From the NCBI GenBank assembly GCA_024642365.1, contig JAHEBE010000004.1, positions 1 to 38,370 of the forward strand: a stretch of 38,370 nt of DNA, written 5' to 3'. Source of the stretch: Algoriphagus sp. Lineage in GTDB: Bacteria; Bacteroidota; Bacteroidia; Cytophagales; Cyclobacteriaceae. Below the pieces are notes generated by a model. The model worked only from the letters and a program-made list of their open reading frames with translations. It searched no databases and was not told where the DNA came from. The first letter of the stretch is position 1. Every line of letters starts with the position of its first letter. A program made the translations under genes and the position numbers. This document shows, one piece after another, positions 32,050 to 38,370 of the stretch.

Positions 32050-33969
32050 ATGGGAAAAATTATCGGCATTGACTTGGGTACTACCAACTCCTGCGTAGCT
32101 GTAATGGAGGGTAATGAACCTGTAGTCATTCAAAACAGTGAAGGAAGAAGAACCACACCATCAATTGTGGCTTTTCTTGATAATGGAAATGGTGAGCGAA
32201 AAGTAGGTGACCCTGCAAAAAGACAGGCCATCACTAATCCTCAAAACACCATTTCATCTGTGAAGCGATTCATGGGTAAAAAATTCTCCGAAATTACAGA
32301 AGAGAAAAAGCACGCATCATATAAAGTAGAAAAAGGATCAAACGATACCGTAGCTATTAAAATCGGTGATCGATCTTATACTCCTCAGGAGCTTTCAGCA
32401 ATGATTCTTCAGAAAATGAAGAGTACAGCTGAAGATTTCCTTGGTCAAACAGTCACTGAAGCAGTAATCACAGTTCCTGCATACTTTAATGATGCGGAGC
32501 GTCAAGCGACCAAAGAAGCCGGTCAAATTGCTGGTTTGGAAGTAAAAAGAATTATCAATGAGCCTACTGCTGCTGCTTTGGCTTATGGTATGGACAAGAA
32601 AAATCAGGACATGAAAATTGCTGTGTATGACCTTGGTGGTGGTACATTCGATATTTCAGTTCTTGAACTTGGTGACGGTGTGTTTGAAGTAAAATCTACC
32701 AATGGTGATGTTCACCTTGGTGGAGATGACTTTGATCAAGTGATCATCAATTGGTTGGCAGATGAGTTTCAGACAGAAGAGTCAATCGATTTGAGACAAG
32801 ATCCAATGGCACTTCAGCGATTGAAAGAAGCTTCAGAAAAAGCTAAAATTGAACTTTCAAGTTCAGCTTCAACTGAAATCAACCTTCCATACATCACTGC
32901 CACACAGACAGGACCAAAGCACTTAGTAAGAACTTTGAGCAGAGCCAAATTTGAGCAATTATCTGAAAACTTGGTAAGAAGATCAATGGAGCCTTGTAAG
33001 AAAGCCTTGGCTGATGCAGGCATGAATCCATCTGACATCGATGAAGTAATCTTGGTCGGAGGATCTACACGAATTCCAAAAATTCAGGAGGAAGTGGAAA
33101 AATTCTTCGGAAAGAAGCCTTCAAAAGGAGTTAACCCTGATGAGGTTGTAGCGATCGGAGCTGCAATTCAAGGTGGTGTATTGACAGGTGAAGTGAAAGA
33201 TGTCCTTCTTTTGGATGTGACTCCACTTTCTTTGGGTATCGAAACAATGGGCGGAGTATTCACCAAATTGATCGAATCCAACACCACAATCCCAACCAAA
33301 AAGTCAGAAGTGTTCTCTACCGCTGCAGATAATCAGCCAGCAGTAGACATCCATGTACTTCAAGGCGAGCGGTCAATGGCTAAAGACAATCGAACCATCG
33401 GAAGATTCCAACTTTCTGATATTCCGCCTGCACAGCGAGGAGTACCGCAGATTGAAGTGACATTCGATATCGATGCAAACGGTATTCTAAATGTATCCGC
33501 TAAGGATAAAGGAACCGGTAAAGAGCAGAAAATCAAGATTGAGGCGTCTTCAGGACTTTCTCAAGAAGATATCGATCGTATGAAAGCTGAGGCAGAAGCA
33601 AATGCTGCAACTGATAAAGCTGAAAAAGAAAAGATCGACAAACTAAACCAAGCCGATAGCCTAGTTTTCCAAACAGAAAAGCAGTTGAAAGAATACGGCG
33701 AAAAATTATCTGAAGGAAATAAATCTGGAATCGAAGCTGCTCTTGCAACTTTGAAAGCAGCTCACCAAGCGCAGAATATCGAAGGGATTGACGCTGCTAT
33801 GGATGGCTTAAACAAAGCATGGGAAGCTGCATCATCTGAAATGTACAATGCAGCTGGAGCGACAGGTGCTCAGCCAGGACCAGACGCGAATGCAGGTTCT
33901 GGAGAAGGTACAACTGGCGACGGGGTATCTGATGTAGATTACGAAGAAGTAAGCGAAGAGAAAAAGTAA
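32050..33969 (+). CDS. dnaK: Molecular chaperone DnaK (Hsp70)
   Basis: DnaK binds exposed hydrophobic segments of client proteins in an ATP cycle driven by DnaJ and GrpE. The 639-residue protein has the nucleotide-binding domain with phosphate motifs [13 protein letters not shown] and [16 protein letters not shown], adenosine motif [12 protein letters not shown], the hydrophobic interdomain linker [11 protein letters not shown], the substrate domain, and the acidic tail ending [11 protein letters not shown] (EEVD-like bacterial terminus). Upstream is a palindrome and a sigma-54-like element. dnaJ and grpE are not adjacent. A GroES-like gene follows 121 bp downstream. Confidence 0.98.
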   Translation: MGKIIGIDLGTTNSCVAVMEGNEPVVIQNSEGRRTTPSIVAFLDNGNGERKVGDPAKRQAITNPQNTISSVKRFMGKKFSEITEEKKHASYKVEKGSNDTVAIKIGDRSYTPQELSAMILQKMKSTAEDFLGQTVTEAVITVPAYFNDAERQATKEAGQIAGLEVKRIINEPTAAALAYGMDKKNQDMKIAVYDLGGGTFDISVLELGDGVFEVKSTNGDVHLGGDDFDQVIINWLADEFQTEESIDLRQDPMALQRLKEASEKAKIELSSSASTEINLPYITATQTGPKHLVRTLSRAKFEQLSENLVRRSMEPCKKALADAGMNPSDIDEVILVGGSTRIPKIQEEVEKFFGKKPSKGVNPDEVVAIGAAIQGGVLTGEVKDVLLLDVTPLSLGIETMGGVFTKLIESNTTIPTKKSEVFSTAADNQPAVDIHVLQGERSMAKDNRTIGRFQLSDIPPAQRGVPQIEVTFDIDANGILNVSAKDKGTGKEQKIKIEASSGLSQEDIDRMKAEAEANAATDKAEKEKIDKLNQADSLVFQTEKQLKEYGEKLSEGNKSGIEAALATLKAAHQAQNIEGIDAAMDGLNKAWEAASSEMYNAAGATGAQPGPDANAGSGEGTTGDGVSDVDYEEVSEEKK

Positions 33970-34090
33970 GTTTCGTATAAATAATAGCAGCACCGAAAGC
34001 AACTGTGCTGCTACCAATTCCTAAGCCAAGAATCTAGATTTAAGAATCGCGATTCTTGGCTTTTGCTTGTTGACTTAAGATTCAAAACAG
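33970..34090 (+). other. Structured intergenic region between dnaK and the GroES-like gene
   Basis: Two hairpins can be seen. The first is AGCAGCAC (33986-33993) with GTGCTGCT (34005-34012), without a T-run. The second is a 12-bp stem AAGCCAAGAATC (34023-34034) with GATTCTTGGCTT (34051-34062), followed by TTTTGCTTGTTG. Inside the second lies a perfect 16-bp palindrome AAGAATCGCGATTCTT (34042-34057), so two alternative folds share the same right arm. The long stem could be a weak terminator or an mRNA processing/stability element. Confidence 0.7.
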
Positions 34091-34465
34091 ATGCAATTGA
34101 CTGCTGAAAACAAATTGAAAAGACTGATTATTGTGGGTGACCGGGTTTTGATCCGATTAAAGCGACCTAATGATAAAACAGGATCTGGGCTATACTTACC
34201 CCCAGGAGTGCAGGAGAAAGAGAAAGTTCAGCAAGGCTATATCATAAAAGCTGGACCGGGTTATCCAATTCCTGTTCAAACCGAGGATCCAGAACCATGG
34301 ATGGATAACGAGGAAAAAGTAAAATATGTGCCACTACAAGCGAAAGAAGGTGATTTAGCCATTTTCTTGCTTTCTGGTGCCCATGAGGTGATCTATGAAG
34401 GTGAAAAATATTTTATCGTCCCTCAGCATAGCATCTTGATGCTTGAGCGAGAAGAAGAATTATAA
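34091..34465 (+). CDS. GroES-family co-chaperonin-like protein
   Basis: The 124-residue protein has the Cpn10 fold: VGDRVLIRLKRPNDKTGSGLYLPPGVQEKEKVQQGYIIKAGPG at the N-terminal side and EGDLAIFLLSGAHEVIYEGEKYFIVPQHSILML at the C-terminal side. The mobile loop with its hydrophobic tripeptide (GSGLYLP, compare GGIVLT in GroES) is preserved. The roof region between residues 55 and 85 is longer than in GroES (YPIPVQTEDPEPWMDNEEKVKYVPLQ). No groEL is adjacent; it follows dnaK. It may act as an accessory lid for GroEL or have another role. Confidence 0.8.
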   Translation: MQLTAENKLKRLIIVGDRVLIRLKRPNDKTGSGLYLPPGVQEKEKVQQGYIIKAGPGYPIPVQTEDPEPWMDNEEKVKYVPLQAKEGDLAIFLLSGAHEVIYEGEKYFIVPQHSILMLEREEEL

Positions 34466-34499
34466 AAAAAGGCCTTGAAATTACTCAAGGCCTTTTTTT
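34463..34499. terminator. Bidirectional terminator
   Basis: An 8-bp stem of GGCCTTGA (34471-34478) and TCAAGGCC (34485-34492) has a 6-nt loop, an A-run before it and a T-run after it. It closes both the GroES-like gene and the converging small exported gene. Confidence 0.93.
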
Positions 34500-34860
34500 A
34501 ATGCCACCACACTTTTTTTGGCCGCATGGATTTTGGCAATTGATAGGCTGCCTTAGAAGATACATTAGGGCTTTCTGATTCTTCCCAAACTTTTCTGTTT
34601 TTTGCCGCCAAACCTTTCGGGTTATTGATCACTTTTCGGGTTCGAATCTTTAGTGCAGCGCTTTGTTTATTCCAAACTTTAAAATTTTTTGAAACTGGCC
34701 CCTTTAAAGTGGATGGATCAGCATCAAAAACTAAACTAATTTTGGCAGAACTAACTTTTCCCAGTTTAGCATTTTTGATTGGGAGTTTGTGCAAAAAATC
34801 CTGAGACTTGGCAGTCGAACATACGAGAAATGCCACCAATAAAATTAGAGCGTTTTTCAT
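34498..34860 (-). CDS. Small, basic exported protein of unknown function
   Basis: Family not recognised. The 120-residue protein has a signal peptide (MKNALILLVAFLVCSTAKSQ, cleavage around 18-19). The mature part is strongly basic and has three spaced K-V-W triplets: NFKVWNKQ, NRKVWEES and the C-terminal KKVWWH. Between them are lysine/arginine-rich stretches (LKIRTRKVINNPKGLAAKNRK). The protein is probably periplasmic or secreted. A TATTTTTG box (34888-34881) is located about 20 nt upstream of the ATG on the minus strand. The gene stands alone between the GroES-like gene and the porin gene. Confidence 0.65.
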   Translation of the reverse strand: MKNALILLVAFLVCSTAKSQDFLHKLPIKNAKLGKVSSAKISLVFDADPSTLKGPVSKNFKVWNKQSAALKIRTRKVINNPKGLAAKNRKVWEESESPNVSSKAAYQLPKSMRPKKVWWH

Positions 34861-34880
34861 AAAGGTATATTTGGGTTACA

Positions 34881-34888
34881 CAAAAATA
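34881..34888 (-). promoter_or_regulatory. -7 box (TATTTTTG) of the small exported protein gene
   Basis: An exact TAnnTTTG match on the minus strand ends 20 nt before the ATG at 34860. This is an ordinary leader length, unlike the 4-6 nt seen elsewhere in the window. Confidence 0.5.
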
Positions 34889-35087
34889 TACTTCAAGCAT
34901 GAAAAACTGAATACTTAAGCGAAATTTTTTAAATGATTTTTTTCATTTTTTAAAATTTAATTTGTTTTATAAAAACTCGTATGTTAAAATGACGCGTTTT
35001 TATTGCCCAGATTTTAATTGCACGCCAACCCTTTCTTCAAATTATGGGTGTTTTAACAACCTACTTTTTAATTTAATTAGCAGAAAT

Positions 35088-35115
35088 AAAAAAACCGGAG
35101 TGAAAATCACTCCGG
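35088..35115 (-). terminator. Terminator of the porin gene
   Basis: A 9-bp stem of CCGGAGTGA (35095-35103) and TCACTCCGG (35107-35115) has a 3-nt loop. It is followed on the minus strand by TTTTTTTATTT. Confidence 0.92.
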
Positions 35116-35143
35116 CTTAATTTACAATAGACCCTATAAAATA

Positions 35144-36322
35144 TCAGAAAGCAAATACTGCTGCGATTAAGAATGAAGCCAAAGATTTACTTGGATTCAA
35201 ATCTTTATTGACAAAAAACTCTTCACCCATTGAATCCAAACGAAGTTCAGGAATCAAAGTAAGATTCTTAGATATTTTTGCATTTCCCGAAAGAGTCATC
35301 GCAAATACGTTTCCGTCTCCTTCGCCATTTACCCCAACAACACCTTCTAATCCGCCATTAAATACGCTGAAATACTCCCCTCTTATTCCGATAGCAAATT
35401 TTTCCGATGTTGTAGCCTGAAGATATCCCGCAAAACCAAGGAATCCAGAACCATCTCCATCAGTATCTTTGATATCCGAACCTGTATAAATCTCTCCAGA
35501 GGAAGTCGTATTGTATGTGGTATTGACACCGACATAAACAGCATCAGACACATTAAATCCTGTAGTTAGATCAACCTGAAAAGTTTTCCCAGCCGATGTT
35601 TGATTCCCTACTAAACTCCCATCATCAGTCAGCTTTCCATCTTGATCACCGTAAACAAAATTCAGAAAAGTACTTCCTGCATCTGTGGAATAACCAAGCT
35701 GACCTCCTAAGGTATAGGTACCTGAAGCATTAAACTCAGTCATATCTGTTGGGTTCATGATCGCTGTAGTAAGTGACCACTTGTCAGACAAGGCAAAATC
35801 AGCTTTCAAACCAGTGTGGGAAAAAGGTCCGTAAGAAAACATGTAAGAAGTGGAATAATTGAAATTCCCAGTTGGAGAGATCACCTCATATCCGAGAAAG
35901 GTGTTGAAATTTCCGAAAGTCAATGTGACTGCATCTGAAACATTCCAGTAAACATACAATTGGTTTACAATTTGGGAGCTACCAGCGAGTCCACCAGCAT
36001 AAAGTGGCGATCCGAAAACAGCATCCTCACCTCTAGGTCCAAATACCAAGTCAGCTACAACTCCAGCTTTTTTGCCTTCATAAGTTGCAATAATATTAGC
36101 CATACCTAGAGAAAAGCCTGGCAGATTACCAAATGACGAAGCCGGAGCCTGGGCATTTTCGCCCTTGTTTGGAGCGTTGAAATTCGTTCTGAAATAAGCA
36201 TCTACAGATCCAGATAAGGTCAATGCTGATTCTTCTTTTTCTTCTGTCGATTCTTCTTGAGCCATTGATACAGGTAAATAGCCCATTGATAAACAAAGCG
36301 TGATTAGGAAATATTTTTTCAT
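35144..36322 (-). CDS. Bbp2-like outer-membrane porin
   Basis: The 392-residue protein has a signal peptide (MKKYFLITLCLSMGYLPVSMAQ) and a short acidic stretch (EESTEEKEES). A large beta-barrel with the family pattern follows: LTLSGSVDAYFRTNFN, FSLGMANIIATYEGKKAGVVADLVFGPRGEDAVFG, QLYVYWNVSDAVTLTFGNFNTFLGYEVISPTGNFNYSTSYMFSYGPFSHTGLKADF. The end is FLIAAVFAF. This is the 'putative beta-barrel porin-2' (Bbp2, OmpL-like) type. In Bacteroidetes these genes are often next to Amt transporters, as here, so uptake of small nitrogen compounds through the outer membrane is likely. The amt gene lies 105 bp upstream on the same strand, so they may form one unit. Confidence 0.85.
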   Translation of the reverse strand: MKKYFLITLCLSMGYLPVSMAQEESTEEKEESALTLSGSVDAYFRTNFNAPNKGENAQAPASSFGNLPGFSLGMANIIATYEGKKAGVVADLVFGPRGEDAVFGSPLYAGGLAGSSQIVNQLYVYWNVSDAVTLTFGNFNTFLGYEVISPTGNFNYSTSYMFSYGPFSHTGLKADFALSDKWSLTTAIMNPTDMTEFNASGTYTLGGQLGYSTDAGSTFLNFVYGDQDGKLTDDGSLVGNQTSAGKTFQVDLTTGFNVSDAVYVGVNTTYNTTSSGEIYTGSDIKDTDGDGSGFLGFAGYLQATTSEKFAIGIRGEYFSVFNGGLEGVVGVNGEGDGNVFAMTLSGNAKISKNLTLIPELRLDSMGEEFFVNKDLNPSKSLASFLIAAVFAF

Positions 36323-36364
36323 ATTAATTTTAAATGTTGGTTAATGATAGAGTTGACTAACAGG

Positions 36365-36410
36365 ACCCCATCCAGATGAAAGAGAGTGGTATTTTTTTCG
36401 CTGGAGGGGT
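36365..36410 (-). other. Bulged hairpin between amt and the porin gene
   Basis: ACCCCATCCAG (36365-36375) pairs with CTGGAGGGGT (36401-36410) with a one-base bulge and a loop of about 25 nt. No T-run follows on the minus strand, so it is not a standard terminator. It could adjust the amounts of amt and porin mRNA. Confidence 0.4.
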
Positions 36411-36427
36411 TCTTTATTTTTAATTGT

Positions 36428-37726
36428 TTATTGATCGTAGACGATAGTATAACCTCTGATACCATGTTCGTGAGAATCCAATCCACTTTTTTCATGTGCC
36501 TCAGAAACCCGAATACCCATTGTTTTCTTCAAAACAAAAAAGATTAAAAAAGCACAAGAGAAGGCCATTAAGCCGCAAATCACTACACCGGTCAATTGGG
36601 TAAGGAAAGTGTGCTCGGGATTTGTAGAAAAGATCCCAACAGCAAGAGTACCCCAAACGCCACATGTTAAGTGAACGGATACCGCCCCTACAACATCATC
36701 GAGTTTGAGCTTATCTAGTAAGACCGCAGAGTATACTACTAAAACACCTGCTACTAGACCGATGATTATGGCAGAAGCAGGAGTAATTACATCAGCACCT
36801 GCAGTAATCCCTACTAAACCTGCTAGGATTCCATTCAGCATCATTCCCAAATCAAGTCTTTTGAAAACAAAGTTTCCAGCAAAAAAACCACCTAGACCTC
36901 CAGCACAAGCACCCAATGAAGTAGTGACTAATACATAGGATACTAACGCAGGATCGGCTGACAACACTGAGCCGCCATTGAATCCAAACCAACCAAGCCA
37001 AAGCATGAATACACCGATCACAGCAAGCGGCACGCTTGCACCAGGTTTGTCGACAGTTTTCCCATCCACATATTTTCCAATTCTTGGACCAACCAAAATA
37101 ACTCCAGCTAAGGCTCCCCAACCTCCCACTGAATGGACAAGGGTACTTCCTGCAAAGTCATAAAATCCCATTTCATCTAAGGCACCGCCACCCCATTTCC
37201 AACTCCCGATTAAAGGATAAACTAGCCCTACGAAAAACAAAGTGAAAATCAAGTAGGCGGACAATTTCACTCGCTCCGCTATTGCTCCAGAGACAATTGT
37301 GGCTGCTGTAGCAGCAAACATTCCTTGAAAAAGGAAATCTGTCCAATACGTATATCCGCCACCAGCATACCCTACTGTCACATCCGCATCAGCAGGTGAA
37401 AACCAAAACATCTTCCAACCTGAAAGATCAAAGGCCATCCATCCTGGGGTTTCGAATCCAGGATACATGAGAAAAAAACCTACGAGGGCATAGGTAATTA
37501 ATCCCAATATTGGAGTAATAGTATTTTTAAACAGAATGTTTACAGTGTTTTTTGCTTGTCCAAAGCCTGTTTCTACACCTGCAAAACCGAGGTGCATAAT
37601 AAAAACTAAGGCTGTGGAAAGCATCATCCACACATTATTTGTAGTGAAAAGCCCTTGGGCTATTTCAGCAGATAGATCTGCAGTTGCGCCAACATCTTGA
37701 GCGACTAAGGGTACAAAATACTTCAT
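36428..37726 (-). CDS. amt: Ammonium transporter (Amt)
   Basis: Amt moves ammonium across the inner membrane. The 432-residue protein has about 11 membrane helices, and the twin pore histidines are visible at H198 (STLVHSVGGWGALAG) and H352 (AVSVHLTCGVWGTLAVG). Other Amt signatures are AGVETGFGQAKN, FNGGSVLSA and the tail SEAHEKSGLDSHEHG. The start at 37726 has no classical signal sequence before the first helix; other Amt proteins often have one. The next gene downstream is the Bbp2-like porin, which supports joint ammonium uptake. No PII (glnK) gene is in the window. Confidence 0.95.
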   Translation of the reverse strand: MKYFVPLVAQDVGATADLSAEIAQGLFTTNNVWMMLSTALVFIMHLGFAGVETGFGQAKNTVNILFKNTITPILGLITYALVGFFLMYPGFETPGWMAFDLSGWKMFWFSPADADVTVGYAGGGYTYWTDFLFQGMFAATAATIVSGAIAERVKLSAYLIFTLFFVGLVYPLIGSWKWGGGALDEMGFYDFAGSTLVHSVGGWGALAGVILVGPRIGKYVDGKTVDKPGASVPLAVIGVFMLWLGWFGFNGGSVLSADPALVSYVLVTTSLGACAGGLGGFFAGNFVFKRLDLGMMLNGILAGLVGITAGADVITPASAIIIGLVAGVLVVYSAVLLDKLKLDDVVGAVSVHLTCGVWGTLAVGIFSTNPEHTFLTQLTGVVICGLMAFSCAFLIFFVLKKTMGIRVSEAHEKSGLDSHEHGIRGYTIVYDQ

Positions 37727-38191
37727 AGGTTTTAAGTGAAATTTTGAACGTTTTTCAGAATTTATAATAGGTTTGATAGCAAAAGCTATATTCGAATGTA
37801 ATTATATTATTGATAAAAAAACAAATCACTTTTTGAGATTAATACAAATTTTTAAACTTTTTAATGTCTTTTTTGAACCAATTATTGCCTTTTTTTCAAA
37901 AAAAACACAAAATGAAGGTATATTATAGACCAAGTGATTAAAAAAATAATATTTCGATCATCTCTATAAAATTCTTTGAAATCGATTCCGAGAATTTCAA
38001 TATGAAGTAGATTTAAGGTAATAATGGTTTTTACCAAATTTTATTTTAAAAAGTGCTTCTTTTCAGTATTTTAAACTATATCTTGAATTTTACGAAAAAT
38101 ATAAATTTTTAAAAATTGATTATTTTTTTCACCCAGATTTCAAAAAAATTCAAAATTTTACAAGAATCCACCCCAAATAGATCCCTATAAA
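37727..38191. other. Very AT-rich intergenic region between amt and hemB
   Basis: About 465 bp with long A/T runs and few G/C bases. I see no convincing coding frame, tRNA fold or promoter box of the TAnnTTTG type on the amt strand. It must hold the amt promoter. Its 3' end adjoins the hemB terminator. Confidence 0.7.
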
Positions 38192-38222
38192 TAAAAATAG
38201 ACTGAATTTCTCCAGTCTATTT
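38192..38222 (-). terminator. Terminator of hemB
   Basis: A 10-bp stem is formed by AAATAGACTG (38195-38204) and CAGTCTATTT (38213-38222), with an 8-nt loop. On the minus strand a T-rich tail follows (CTATTTTTATTT). Confidence 0.88.
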
Positions 38223-38247
38223 ATTGGTTTTCAACTCAATTTGAAAA

Positions 38248-38370
38248 TCATCTCTGCATTTCTGCAAATTCTTTGGCAAAATAGGTTAAAATCACTTTCG
38301 CCCCTGCCCTTTTGATACTAATCAAGGATTCGAGCATTGCTCTCTCAGGATCTAGCCAACCTCTTTCTCC
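38248..38370 (-). CDS. hemB: Delta-aminolevulinic acid dehydratase, C-terminal end (truncated by window edge)
   Basis: Only the last 40 residues are visible: [40 protein letters not shown] (written in two groups). The run [13 protein letters not shown] and the ending [16 protein letters not shown] are the characteristic C-terminus of HemB, which makes porphobilinogen from two molecules of aminolevulinate. The gene starts beyond the right edge and ends at the TGA at 38248-38250, 26 bp before the terminator stem. It supplies the substrate for HemC, encoded about 31 kb away in this window. Confidence 0.93.
   Translation of the reverse strand, partial: GERGWLDPERAMLESLISIKRAGAKVILTYFAKEFAEMQR

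Noticed and set aside
36852-37163. Open frames of 61-89 codons on both strands within amt
   Set aside because: They are shadow frames of the amt gene with no family-like composition.
1-38370. tRNA, rRNA, CRISPR arrays, insertion sequences, prophage or integration sites
   Set aside because: None could be supported on reading both strands. The absence of tRNA genes is only as reliable as reading by eye.

Overview
The window looks like chromosomal DNA of a member of the Bacteroidota, most likely Cytophagales/Cyclobacteriaceae (Algoriphagus-like); the genus is an inference. The evidence is a GlmU-type fused enzyme of the Bacteroidetes type, a type B ribosomal protein L31, a DUF4293 membrane protein, several PorT-like and other outer-membrane beta-barrels, and a CotH protein ending in a type IX secretion (T9SS) sorting domain. 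Promoter boxes of the Bacteroidetes form TAnnTTTG are present and clear Shine-Dalgarno sequences are scarce. No rRNA, tRNA, CRISPR array, insertion sequence, phage gene or integration site was recognised. The region reads as ordinary core chromosome with lineage-specific exported proteins.

Layout. 1-1838: 3' part of a sortilin/BNR-repeat protein, facing a PorT-like barrel (1899-2501, minus) across a shared terminator, then a stand-alone receiver protein (2579-2950). 3041-10949, minus strand: a tightly packed block that reads glmU-like, holB, a retropepsin-like rimB-type protease, rimK, hemC, a cyclophilin lipoprotein, an RmlD-like reductase and an NSS sodium symporter, ending at a strong terminator. 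rpmE2 (L31) lies upstream with its own promoter and terminator. 11451-17030, plus strand: a Wzi/RemB-like barrel, an MsbA-like ABC exporter, a small membrane protein and the YifB/ComM AAA protein. 17034-18262, minus: an MBL-fold hydrolase translationally coupled to a PAS protein. 18667-21858: a rhodanese lipoprotein, a Cys/Met-metabolism PLP enzyme (minus) and the CotH/T9SS protein. 21951-23948: an ECF sigma factor, a probable anti-sigma factor and an exported protein. 23994-28859: DUF4293 (minus), truA, a second ABC exporter, and three envelope proteins (a barrel, a membrane-anchored GyrI-like protein, and a lipoprotein with a short collagen-like stretch). 28990-31798: hemE, an unknown membrane protein and a YcbX/mARC-like MOSC protein. 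32050-34465: dnaK and a GroES-like protein. 34498-37726, minus: a small basic exported protein, a Bbp2-like porin and an Amt ammonium transporter. 38248-38370: the C-terminal end of hemB.

How the genes work together. Three heme-pathway genes (hemC, hemE, hemB) occur in separate transcription units. rimK and the rimB-type protease probably add and remove or trim glutamates on ribosomal protein S6. DnaK and the GroES-like protein form a chaperone pair. The porin and Amt probably form an outer/inner membrane ammonium uptake route.

The least expected signals are regulatory. TAnnTTTG boxes lie only 4-6 nt from the start codons of several genes, suggesting leaderless or near-leaderless mRNAs. A terminator-like hairpin has its T-run touching the yifB ATG. 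A sigma-54-like element with an upstream palindrome lies before dnaK. Two competing hairpins lie between dnaK and the GroES-like gene. No clearly new multi-gene defence or biosynthetic system was found.
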